From an uncultured Lachnoanaerobaculum sp. (lineage in GTDB: Bacteria > Bacillota > Clostridia > Lachnospirales > Lachnospiraceae): a stretch of 5,118 nt of DNA. The DNA is taken from assembly GCA_916720285.1 (NCBI GenBank), contig CAKAQP010000171.1, forward strand, positions 1 through 5,118, written 5' to 3'. Under the pieces are notes generated by a model. The model ran no database searches. It was not told the DNA's origin and saw only the letters and a program-made list of their open reading frames with translations. Each line of letters begins with the position of its first letter. The first letter of the stretch is position 1. A program made the translations under genes and the position numbers. Below, piece by piece: positions 1 through 5,118 of the stretch.

Positions 1-291
1 ATACACAGGAATACCTGTTTCCTTATCCCAAACTACAGTAGTTTCTCTTTGATTCGTGATACCGATACCTGCAATATCGGATGCACTTATTCCAAGCTTT
101 GCCATAGCTTCTACAGCTACACTCAGCTGTGTAGACCATATCGTATCCGCATCGTGCTCCACCCAACCGGGCTTTGGATAATGCTGTGTCAGCTCCTTTT
201 GCGCCACCTCACATATCTCACCTTTTCGATTGAATATGATACATCTGCTGCTTGTAGTGCCTGCATCAAAGGCCATAATATATTCTGCCAT
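1..291 (-). CDS. glpK: Glycerol kinase, N-terminal part (runs off the left edge)
   Basis: Glycerol kinase phosphorylates glycerol to sn-glycerol 3-phosphate with ATP in the cytoplasm. Only the first 97 codons are present; the family is usually about 500 residues. The translation begins MAEYIMAFDAGTTSSR, with the FGGY-kinase phosphate-binding loop at residues 8-16. It then shows YPKPGWVEHD at about 38-47 and GITNQRETT at about 77-85. In the E. coli enzyme the Arg-Glu of NQRE contacts glycerol, and both residues are kept here (R82, E83). The ATG at 291-289 has an AAAGGA ribosome binding site 8 nt upstream that overlaps the stop codon of the preceding gene, so the start is well supported. No room for a separate promoter exists in the 12-nt gap. 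Transcription therefore probably comes from upstream or from a promoter inside the B2 coding region. The family call rests on near-identity of these motifs to known GlpK proteins. Confidence 0.95.
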   Translation of the reverse strand, partial: MAEYIMAFDAGTTSSRCIIFNRKGEICEVAQKELTQHYPKPGWVEHDADTIWSTQLSVAVEAMAKLGISASDIAGIGITNQRETTVVWDKETGIPVY

Positions 292-299
292 ATTCTTCT

Positions 300-305
300 T
301 CCTTT
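300..305 (-). promoter_or_regulatory. Ribosome binding site of glpK, overlapping the B2 stop
   Basis: AAAGGA on the minus strand lies 8 nt before the glpK ATG and shares bases with the TAA stop of B2 (304-306). The arrangement fits translational coupling or simple co-transcription of B2 and glpK. Coupling is an inference. Confidence 0.7.
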
Positions 306-1665
306 ACTCTTTTCTTTTTAACGGTTCTTCTCCACTCAAGTCCATTACAATCATTTCCATACTGATATTGTAGTCTTTTCCCAATACTTCTAAAGTTTTC
401 TTATTCATATCCCATATTTCATCCATTCTCTCACCAAAGTTTTCTAAAGTAAGTGGATTATTCTCATCATATCCCAGTTCATTTGAAAACTCACCAAAAT
501 AACCGCCTTTTGAAAAATTTGTGTTGAAATTTCTTATAGCCTCCGGAGTGTCTATATTGGTTTCATTAAAAAGAACAAATCCCGGATAAATACCATAGCT
601 GAACCCCTCTATTGTATTCATATCCGTATCATATATAAGCACATATGTACTACGCAATCCAAAATGATCTGACATAATATCTAATTCGAATAACTTATCA
701 TATACTTTTCTAATTGCAATACTTCTAAACGCTATATTCTCTTCAATATATCGATAATCCAAATAACCAAAACCCGTATATTGCACAATCATATTCAAAT
801 TTTTATATTTACCATATATACTGATATTTCCAAGGTTTATAAATGATTTATACTTCTTGTATGATAAGACAATATCATAATCTTCTTTTATAGTTGCCCT
901 GACAATATATTTCCGATTATCGCCGTGCGGATACGACCTTTCCAATAAAAGATCATCAGCAAAATATGACATACTCGAAAATGCCTGAAATAGTTGTATC
1001 ATACCATGATAATATCCCGTTTCTACCGCACCTTCATCCTCATCTTTTGGTTCAGGAATCGCAATTGCACGGTCTATCGTATATTTGCTTAAAATTTCAA
1101 ACGCCTTAATAATCTCTTCCAGCTTTTCATTTTTTCTGTACAACTTATTTCCGATATCGATATATCTCTTATACCCAAAAAATCCATAGTCACGGTCAAA
1201 GCAGTATTCAAGCACAGTATTCAGCAGTTTCTCATCCTCTCTTAAGCTTGATATCAAAATACCGTCTACTATCAGATACTCCATAACAGTCTTTTTATTG
1301 TTACCTAATTCTTGGGATAAAATATTTTCTACAGTAGCCGTCTTCCCCTCGGTATCATATATTTTTTCAAGTTCTTTTAATCTCGCATCACACTCGACAT
1401 CATCATTTGCATAATAACTTGCCACTGCCCATATATCTTTTACATCGCAATCTTTTGGAATTTCTACTATATTTTCAAGATTATCTATTCTTTTATATTC
1501 ATTTTCATCCCTGTTATATCTTGCTCCGTTCCATATTATTTGATTCGCTGTCACATTATAGTCTGAAGACATTAGTTCGTACATGCCTGTCAATACATTA
1601 ATTATACATACAACAAGTATCAATATTAAGGAAATATATATTCTGTTTCTGTACTTTAACTTCAC
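304..1665 (-). CDS. Single-pass membrane protein of unknown family, module copy 2 (B2)
   Basis: I do not recognise this 453-residue protein. It starts with a basic segment (MKLKYRNRIY), then a hydrophobic helix at about residues 11-28, then a long hydrophilic part that the positive-inside rule places outside the cell. No lipobox or obvious signal-peptidase site is visible, so it reads as a membrane anchor. It is a paralogue of the protein at 2326-3693 and aligns without gaps through residue 196. Shared blocks are DIWAVASYY (77-85), an EYCFDRD-to-SKYT helical block (153-196), KNLNM (about 288-292) and a C-terminal block with NFSKGGYFGEF and GYDENNP (about 382-404). Cysteines 73, 92 and 155 are kept in both copies. 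Residues 200-220 and 295-330 differ most. The start is GTG, supported by an AAGGAGGG site and by alignment to the paralogue's ATG. It lies 24 nt after A2 and 12 nt before glpK. It could be a sensor, adhesin or immunity-type protein; nothing here decides. Confidence 0.85.
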   Translation of the reverse strand: MKLKYRNRIYISLILILVVCIINVLTGMYELMSSDYNVTANQIIWNGARYNRDENEYKRIDNLENIVEIPKDCDVKDIWAVASYYANDDVECDARLKELEKIYDTEGKTATVENILSQELGNNKKTVMEYLIVDGILISSLREDEKLLNTVLEYCFDRDYGFFGYKRYIDIGNKLYRKNEKLEEIIKAFEILSKYTIDRAIAIPEPKDEDEGAVETGYYHGMIQLFQAFSSMSYFADDLLLERSYPHGDNRKYIVRATIKEDYDIVLSYKKYKSFINLGNISIYGKYKNLNMIVQYTGFGYLDYRYIEENIAFRSIAIRKVYDKLFELDIMSDHFGLRSTYVLIYDTDMNTIEGFSYGIYPGFVLFNETNIDTPEAIRNFNTNFSKGGYFGEFSNELGYDENNPLTLENFGERMDEIWDMNKKTLEVLGKDYNISMEMIVMDLSGEEPLKRKE

Positions 1666-1671
1666 GCAAAT

Positions 1672-1679
1672 CCCTCCTT
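1672..1679 (-). promoter_or_regulatory. Ribosome binding site that fixes the GTG start of B2
   Basis: AAGGAGGG lies 6 nt upstream of GTG at 1665-1663. The paralogous gene has ATG at the equivalent codon with AAGGAG 8 nt upstream, and both proteins then begin with Lys-Leu. This supports GTG as the true initiator. Confidence 0.75.
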
Positions 1680-1689
1680 AATGCTAAAA

Positions 1690-2148
1690 CTAGTCTATAA
1701 ATACTTTTGCATTTGGGCATACATCCTTTACATCACAATTTATCTTTAGATGATATAACTGTACTCTTCTCAAGTTCTTAAAATTTTTCACAAAATGCAA
1801 ATTATCAAGTACATTCTCTTCTTCATATGTGCCTATATCCTCCTCATCATCACCCATATATGTTAGTATTATAGTTTCAACATTCTTAAAATATCCTAAA
1901 TCAGTAATATCTTTCACATGATAGTCTTTAAAATTTATAGACAGAAATTTTATTTTCCTCAAAGAACTCTTCCGGATAATACCCTTTATTGGCTTTTCTC
2001 GTCTTTTTGCCAAAGATATACGATCTTTACCCATAGTATCTCTCACAGCCCTCAAAAATTCTTCGTCCTTAAAAAATGCTATTCTCTCCATTAAAAATAT
2101 TAGAATAATTATAAATATGCCTAAATAAAATGTTATTGTGTAGTTCAT
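1690..2148 (-). CDS. Small membrane-anchored leucine-rich-repeat-like protein, module copy 2 (A2)
   Basis: This is a 152-residue protein of no family I can name. A hydrophobic helix spans about residues 6-21 and is followed by a basic stretch with K27, R32, R35, K41 and R43. By the positive-inside rule the C-terminal domain is predicted to face the cytoplasm. Residues 68-94 (FLSINFKDYHVKD to ETIIL) follow the spacing of internalin/SDS22-type leucine-rich repeats (L.I.F..., VKDITDL, F.NV.TI.L). A second, looser repeat covers about 112-135 (NVLDNL to QLYHL). The end, CPNAKVFID, resembles the Pro-Asn capping segment common after bacterial repeats. This would be a very short repeat domain. It aligns without gaps to the protein at 3718-4176, with about 110 of 152 positions identical by hand. 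An AGGAGG site lies 11 nt before the ATG. B2 follows after 24 nt. The repeat assignment is pattern recognition, not a profile hit. Confidence 0.85.
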   Translation of the reverse strand: MNYTITFYLGIFIIILIFLMERIAFFKDEEFLRAVRDTMGKDRISLAKRREKPIKGIIRKSSLRKIKFLSINFKDYHVKDITDLGYFKNVETIILTYMGDDEEDIGTYEEENVLDNLHFVKNFKNLRRVQLYHLKINCDVKDVCPNAKVFID

Positions 2149-2219
2149 ATTTAATTCTTCCTCCTGTTTAAAATCACGTACATTTCAGTTATTATTATAT
2201 GTTTATTTTATAAATAGTA

Positions 2220-2322
2220 TTACTTTTCACTTTCTGTGGTCATAACATCATCAGGATCTCCATCATCCTAGGCAACAACTTGAAGGTACATAAAATCCAT
2301 GCCTCCACCATCTGTCTCTGCT
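2220..2322 (-). pseudogene. Degenerate 3' remnant resembling gene X
   Basis: Read on the minus strand, the last 12 codons give DPDDVMTTESEK and stop. The right-edge gene ends NPDEVMTTESSR and stop. Over the final 39 bases 30 are identical, including 23 of 25 in the core at 2234-2258. Further upstream in the same frame, MYLQV here pairs with YYLWV in gene X if three codons are missing here. An in-frame TAG at 2268-2270 interrupts the reading frame, and no ribosome binding site or start is convincing. The scrap directly abuts the 3' end of B1. I read it as what is left of a second copy of X after duplication and deletion. The homology of the last 12 codons is strong; the part before the internal stop is less certain. 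Confidence 0.6.
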
Positions 2323-2325
2323 TTA

Positions 2326-3693
2326 CTATTTTCTTTTTAACGGTTCTTTCCCACTCAAATCTAATGTAATACAGTCAATATCATAACCATATTCTTCACC
2401 TAAAACTTCATAACATCTGTATCGCATATCAAATATTTCAACTAATCTTTCACCGAAATTTTCTTCAGTAATAGGATTGTTTTCATCATATCCCACTTTA
2501 TTTGCAAACTCACCAAAATATCCGCCTTTTGAAAAATTTGCGTTGAAATTTCTTATAGCGTCTTTTGTATCAACCATATCTTTATAACCATGGTAATCAA
2601 ATATTTTATATGTCGGGTATATAGCATAAGCTGTTCCTTCTATCAAATGTATATCTGTATCATATACAAGTGTATATGCGGCACAAAGTTCGAAAATATC
2701 AGAAGTAGCTTCTAAATGATTAAGTCTTCTAATAAATGTCAGCGTTGACAAATATTTCAGCGAAATATAATCTGTTACATCACGATCATACAGGCTTCCA
2801 ATCATTAAACCATACACCCGCATGTTTAAATTCTTATATCTGCCATATATATTCACATTCCCTAACTTTATAAATGGTTTATACATTGTATAGTACAATG
2901 AAATATCTTTACCATCTCCTCTAACCGCCCGTATAATATATCTCTTATTAGATCCGATATATGATTTTTCCGATATAAGATTATTATCAAAGTATTCTAT
3001 ACCTGAAAATGTTTGAAACAGCTGTATCATGCTGAAATAGTGCCTTATATATGTATCTCTACGGTCTTTATCCAATATCTTTTCAGCACTTGACATATAA
3101 TCAACCGTATATTTACTTAAAATTTCAAACGCTTTAATTATCTCTTCTACTTTTTCATTTTTTCTGTACAGCTTATCTCCAATATCAATGTATCTTTTAT
3201 AACCAAGTACTCCAAAGTCCCTATCAAAACAATAGTTTAATGCAGTATTCAATAATTCTGTGCCTTTATCTAAATCTTTTGTCAGGATTCCTGCTACTAT
3301 AAGATATTCCATTCTTGTTTTCTTATCATCACCTAAATCATGCTCAAGAATATTTTCTATGACTTGCTTTTTACCTTGTTCATCATATATCTTTTCAAGT
3401 TCCCTAAGCCTTGACTCACACTCGGCATCATCCTTTGAATAATAACTTGCTACCGCCCAAATATCCCTTATATCACACTCTTTTGGAAGTTCGGATAAGT
3501 TTTCAAGCTCATCTATCTTGCGGTATCTGTTTTCATCCCAGTTGTATCTTGCACCTCTCCATATTATTTGGTTTGCTGTCACATTATAGTTAGAAGTAAA
3601 TACTTCATACATACCGGTCAGCACATTGACTACGCATACAATCAGTATAAACCTAAGCAACCAATATATCCGCTTTTTATACTCTAATTTCAT
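2326..3693 (-). CDS. Single-pass membrane protein of unknown family, module copy 1 (B1)
   Basis: This 455-residue paralogue of the protein at 304-1665 also has no family I recognise. Its basic N terminus (MKLEYKKRIY) is followed by a hydrophobic helix at about 10-28, interrupted by one Arg (R14), and then an acidic-to-mixed exterior domain. In the first 104 residues 72 match the copy-2 protein. The segment YNVTANQIIW (36-45), the helical block NYCFDRD to SKYT (153-196) and the C-terminal block RNFNANFSKGGYFGEF to NFGER (381-416) are almost unchanged. The central part at 197-219 and about 293-330 differs, and a small insertion near 366-375 accounts for most of the length difference. Cysteines 73, 92 and 155 are kept. 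The ATG has an AAGGAG site 8 nt upstream and lies 24 nt after A1. The gene ends with two adjacent stops, TAG then TAA; the paralogue has GAG TAA there. Both copies being open over 450 codons argues that both are still under selection. Confidence 0.85.
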   Translation of the reverse strand: MKLEYKKRIYWLLRFILIVCVVNVLTGMYEVFTSNYNVTANQIIWRGARYNWDENRYRKIDELENLSELPKECDIRDIWAVASYYSKDDAECESRLRELEKIYDEQGKKQVIENILEHDLGDDKKTRMEYLIVAGILTKDLDKGTELLNTALNYCFDRDFGVLGYKRYIDIGDKLYRKNEKVEEIIKAFEILSKYTVDYMSSAEKILDKDRRDTYIRHYFSMIQLFQTFSGIEYFDNNLISEKSYIGSNKRYIIRAVRGDGKDISLYYTMYKPFIKLGNVNIYGRYKNLNMRVYGLMIGSLYDRDVTDYISLKYLSTLTFIRRLNHLEATSDIFELCAAYTLVYDTDIHLIEGTAYAIYPTYKIFDYHGYKDMVDTKDAIRNFNANFSKGGYFGEFANKVGYDENNPITEENFGERLVEIFDMRYRCYEVLGEEYGYDIDCITLDLSGKEPLKRK

Positions 3694-3717
3694 CTATGTC
3701 TCTCCTTACCGTAAAAA

Positions 3718-4176
3718 CTAGTCTATAAACACTATTGCTCTCGGACATTCGTTCTTCACACTCTTATCTGCGTTCAGATGATATAACTGTACCCTTCTAA
3801 GCTTATTAAAATCTCTTACTTTATTTAGATTATCAAGGACATGTTCCTCATCATACATTCCGATATCTTCCTCATTATCGCCCATATATGTCAAGATAAT
3901 TGTCTCAACATTCTTAAAATATTCAAGATCACTTACATCCTTAACATGGTAATCCTTAAAATTGATTGATAAGAAGTTCATCTTCTTTAAATCCTTTTTC
4001 CAAATGATACCCTTGATAGGCTTCTCTCTTTTATGTGCCAGAGACATACGGTTTTTTCCCATAGTATCTCTTACCGCTCTAAGAAACTCCGCATCCTTAA
4101 AAAAAGCTATTCTGCTCACCACAATCATGCATATTATTGTAAATATTCCCAAGTAAAATGATAATGTATAATTCAT
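3718..4176 (-). CDS. Small membrane-anchored leucine-rich-repeat-like protein, module copy 1 (A1)
   Basis: This is a 152-residue protein when started at the second ATG (4176-4174). An ATG six bases earlier, at 4182, would add Met-Glu. I prefer the inner start because the AAAGGA site lies 9 nt from it but only 3 nt from the outer one, and because the paralogue at 1690-2148 begins with the same MNYT. A hydrophobic helix at about residues 5-20 is followed by a basic region (RIAFFKD, then LRAVRDTMGK and KREKPIKGII), predicting a cytoplasmic C-terminal domain. The segment FLSINFKDYHVKD to ETIIL (about 68-95) has leucine-rich-repeat spacing, and a second weak repeat follows at about 113-134. The C-terminal CPRAIVFID looks like a repeat cap. 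B1 starts 24 nt downstream, so the two are almost certainly one transcript. Function is unknown; a role in protein-protein contact is only suggested by the repeat pattern. Confidence 0.85.
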   Translation of the reverse strand: MNYTLSFYLGIFTIICMIVVSRIAFFKDAEFLRAVRDTMGKNRMSLAHKREKPIKGIIWKKDLKKMNFLSINFKDYHVKDVSDLEYFKNVETIILTYMGDNEEDIGMYDEEHVLDNLNKVRDFNKLRRVQLYHLNADKSVKNECPRAIVFID

Positions 4177-4185
4177 TTCCATATT

Positions 4186-4191
4186 TCCTTT
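4186..4191 (-). promoter_or_regulatory. Ribosome binding site that decides the A1 start
   Basis: AAAGGA lies 9 nt upstream of the ATG at 4176 and 3 nt upstream of the ATG at 4182. The first spacing is normal and the second is too short, which favours the inner ATG. Confidence 0.55.
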
Positions 4192-4211
4192 CCGTTAAAC
4201 TTCTCTTGCAG

Positions 4212-4239
4212 ACTTACCATATTATTTGTGTATTAAAAG
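4212..4239 (-). repeat. Intergenic 28-bp repeat, copy after the lipoprotein gene
   Basis: This 28-bp stretch matches 4962-4989 at 24 of 28 bases without gaps. It begins 36 nt past the lipoprotein stop, whereas the other copy begins 35 nt past the stop of gene X. The repeat therefore occupies the same position relative to the 3' end of two different genes. It may be a shared untranslated regulatory segment or the edge of an older duplication. Confidence 0.65.
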
Positions 4240-4275
4240 GGCTCTATACTTTTCCTTATTGAAAGATTATAATCA

Positions 4276-4848
4276 TTAGTGCCCAAATGCATAGATATCA
4301 TATCCATCTTTTTCTTTATCTACATCATCCTTAATAAACTCACCCTCACCAATCGCAAATATTGATATTCCTACATTGTTCTCATTAAAATCATCTACCG
4401 TAACTATTTCCATTCCAATGCTTAAATCAAATTTTTTATATTCATTCTCTTTCGGCTTTGCAAATTCTATAGTAGTATTAGCATATATAACCTTTTGTAC
4501 TTTTCCCATGTCGGAACTTGATTGATAATTATTATCTTCATTAAGCTTATATCTTATTATCGAACCCGGCCAAATCTCATTCTCTCTAATAATATAGTCT
4601 ATCTTTTCATCAAAATGGTCTATCTTACTCCTTGCGTGTTCGGGAAACAGACTTGCTAAAAGCTCTCTATCATTAGTATTTAAAGCCTGTACTATCTTTT
4701 CAATATATTCATTAGCCACTTTTGCATCACCATATATATAATTATCTATTTTATCAGCGTCGTGTATATATCTTGCAGTTTCAACTACTGATTTACATCC
4801 TGTAAGTAAACTTAATATTAAAATACCCATCAACATTTTAATTTTCAT
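4276..4848 (-). CDS. Small lipoprotein, DUF5104-like
   Basis: From the ATG at 4848 this is a 190-residue protein with a lipoprotein signal peptide: MKIKMLMGILILSLLTGC. The lipobox is LTGC and Cys18 is the predicted lipidated residue, so it should be anchored on the outer face of the cytoplasmic membrane. A region at about 44-90 (EYIEKIVQAL, DRELLASLFPEHA, FDEKIDYII) resembles the start of DUF5104, a family of Clostridia lipoproteins with no known activity. The segment NNVGISIFAI near residue 160 fits the family's later strand pattern. This family match is from memory and not a profile search. A GTG 24 bases upstream (4872) is open in the same frame and has a weak GAGG site. I prefer the ATG because it has AGGAGG 12 nt upstream and gives a normal-length signal peptide. 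The gene precedes module copy 1 by about 99 nt and has no paralogue in front of copy 2. Confidence 0.8.
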   Translation of the reverse strand: MKIKMLMGILILSLLTGCKSVVETARYIHDADKIDNYIYGDAKVANEYIEKIVQALNTNDRELLASLFPEHARSKIDHFDEKIDYIIRENEIWPGSIIRYKLNEDNNYQSSSDMGKVQKVIYANTTIEFAKPKENEYKKFDLSIGMEIVTVDDFNENNVGISIFAIGEGEFIKDDVDKEKDGYDIYAFGH

Positions 4849-4860
4849 CAGTTTGTATTT

Positions 4861-4866
4861 CCTCCT
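4861..4866 (-). promoter_or_regulatory. Ribosome binding site for the lipoprotein gene
   Basis: AGGAGG lies 12 nt upstream of the ATG at 4848. The spacing is long but the match is complete. A2 uses the same hexamer at 11 nt, so long spacing seems tolerated here. The site would lie inside the coding region if the GTG at 4872 were used, which argues against that start. Confidence 0.55.
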
Positions 4867-4961
4867 TTCCACATTTCTCCCTCAGCAAAATCAACCATTC
4901 ATGCAATCATTAAGTTCTTAAACTATATTTAAATGTTTTATTAAAATTACGATCTGATATT

Positions 4962-4989
4962 ACTTACCGTATTGTTTGTTTATTAACAG
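4962..4989 (-). repeat. Intergenic 28-bp repeat, copy after gene X
   Basis: This stretch matches 4212-4239 at 24 of 28 bases and lies 35 nt past the stop of gene X. Its right end touches the hairpin at 4988-5017. At 4212-4239 the neighbouring hairpin is not preserved. A third, much weaker and AT-rich resemblance lies after the X remnant, around 2190-2207. Confidence 0.65.
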
Positions 4990-5017
4990 AACTCCTATGT
5001 ATTTTCATAGGAGTTCT
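4988..5017 (-). terminator. Perfect 12-bp hairpin after gene X, possible terminator
   Basis: The arms AGAACTCCTATG and CATAGGAGTTCT pair completely around a 6-nt loop. The hairpin begins 7 nt after the stop codon of gene X, as an intrinsic terminator would. The tail on the minus strand is GTTAAT rather than a clear run of T, so termination may be partial or the stem may act in RNA stability. If it terminates, the lipoprotein gene needs its own promoter in 4873-4987, where I see no convincing -35/-10 pair. Confidence 0.5.
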
Positions 5018-5024
5018 AAAGGAT

Positions 5025-5118
5025 CTACCTACTGCTCTCTGTAGTCATAACCTCATCAGGATTGACAAAGTCAGCCCAAAACGGATTATCTACCCAAAGG
5101 TAATATCCTCTGTTGCTG
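5025..5118 (-). CDS. C-terminal end of an unrecognised gene (gene X), partial
   Basis: The last 30 codons of a minus-strand gene that enters from the right edge; one extra base remains at 5118. The tail reads SNRGYYLWVDNPFWADFVNP and then DEVMTTESSR before TAG at 5025-5027. It is rich in aromatic and acidic residues and has no hydrophobic membrane segment. No family can be assigned from so little. Coding status is supported by the related tail at 2220-2262, where differences fall partly at third codon positions and the amino acids PD-VMTTES are kept, and by the hairpin that follows the stop. Confidence 0.65.
   Translation of the reverse strand, partial: SNRGYYLWVDNPFWADFVNPDEVMTTESSR

Larger units (their letters stand above)
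304..4176 (-). repeat. Tandem duplication of the A-B gene pair, period 2028 bp
   Basis: Copy 1 covers 2326-4176 and copy 2 covers 304-2148. The A starts (4176 and 2148), A stops (3718 and 1690) and B starts (3693 and 1665) are each exactly 2028 bp apart. The B stops are 2022 bp apart because B1 is two codons longer. Both A-B gaps are 24 nt and share 15 of 24 bases, including the ribosome binding site. Divergence is substantial, so the duplication is old rather than an assembly artefact. Confidence 0.9.

Noticed and set aside
49..321. Plus-strand open frame of 90 codons opposite glpK
   Set aside because: It lies antisense to a clear glycerol kinase, has a biased composition typical of a shadow frame and lacks a good ribosome binding site. 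The other plus-strand frames, at 1407-1601, 3260-3593 and 3962-4156, fail for the same reason.
2194..2199. TATAAT hexamer on the minus strand upstream of A2, as a promoter -10
   Set aside because: No TTGACA-like hexamer lies about 17 nt upstream, and the surroundings are so AT-rich that the match is expected by chance.
2285..2325. Relic of the glpK 5' end just after B1, which would extend the duplication into glpK
   Set aside because: Similarity is limited to about the first 20 bases past the B stop and fades at once. The same bases fit the X-like remnant better.
304..4176. Toxin-immunity locus with repeated immunity genes
   Set aside because: Tandem divergent copies and orphan gene tails are seen in such loci, but no toxin domain, secretion motif or known immunity family is visible here. 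The idea is left as one possibility only.
4849..4872. GTG start at 4872 for the lipoprotein gene
   Set aside because: It would place the strong AGGAGG inside the coding region and add eight charged residues before a signal peptide that is already complete.
4910..4921. Small palindrome TTAAGTTCTTAA upstream of the lipoprotein gene, as an operator
   Set aside because: The arms are only 5 bp in AT-rich sequence, and no second copy or promoter anchors it.
1..5118. CRISPR array, tRNA or rRNA genes, insertion sequence
   Set aside because: I found no regularly spaced short repeats, cloverleaf-like sequence, conserved rRNA segments, transposase motifs or flanking terminal repeats on either strand.

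Overview
The window looks like part of a low-GC Firmicute chromosome, probably a clostridial or Lachnospiraceae-type organism. The grounds are strong AT richness, purine-rich AGGAGG-type ribosome binding sites, a lysine/glutamate/isoleucine-rich proteome and a lipoprotein that resembles a family common in Clostridia. This placement is inference; no taxonomic marker gene is present. Every gene I can support lies on the minus strand, so the transcriptional order runs from the right edge to the left edge.

In that order the window holds: (1) the last 30 codons of an unrecognised gene X (5025-5118), followed by a 12-bp perfect hairpin; (2) a small DUF5104-like lipoprotein gene (4276-4848); (3) module copy 1, made of a short membrane-anchored leucine-rich-repeat-like protein A1 (3718-4176) and a single-pass membrane protein B1 (2326-3693); (4) a degenerate scrap that resembles the 3' end of gene X (about 2220-2322); (5) module copy 2, A2 (1690-2148) and B2 (304-1665); and (6) the first 97 codons of glycerol kinase glpK (1-291), which begins 12 nt after the B2 stop.

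The main feature is the tandem duplication of the A-B gene pair with a period of 2028 bp. The A proteins match at about 110 of 152 positions by hand alignment. The B proteins match at about 70% over their first 100 residues and diverge in the middle. The A-B gap is 24 nt in both copies. The X-like scrap between the copies suggests that the ancestral duplicated unit was larger (X-A-B), with the second X mostly deleted. Charge distribution predicts that A faces the cytoplasm and B faces outward, so each pair could form a two-sided membrane complex. I do not recognise a characterised family for A or B and assign no function. GlpK is the only metabolic gene, and its tight spacing suggests it is co-transcribed with the second module. 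I see no tRNA, rRNA, CRISPR array, insertion sequence or integrase. No intergenic gap exceeds 300 bases.
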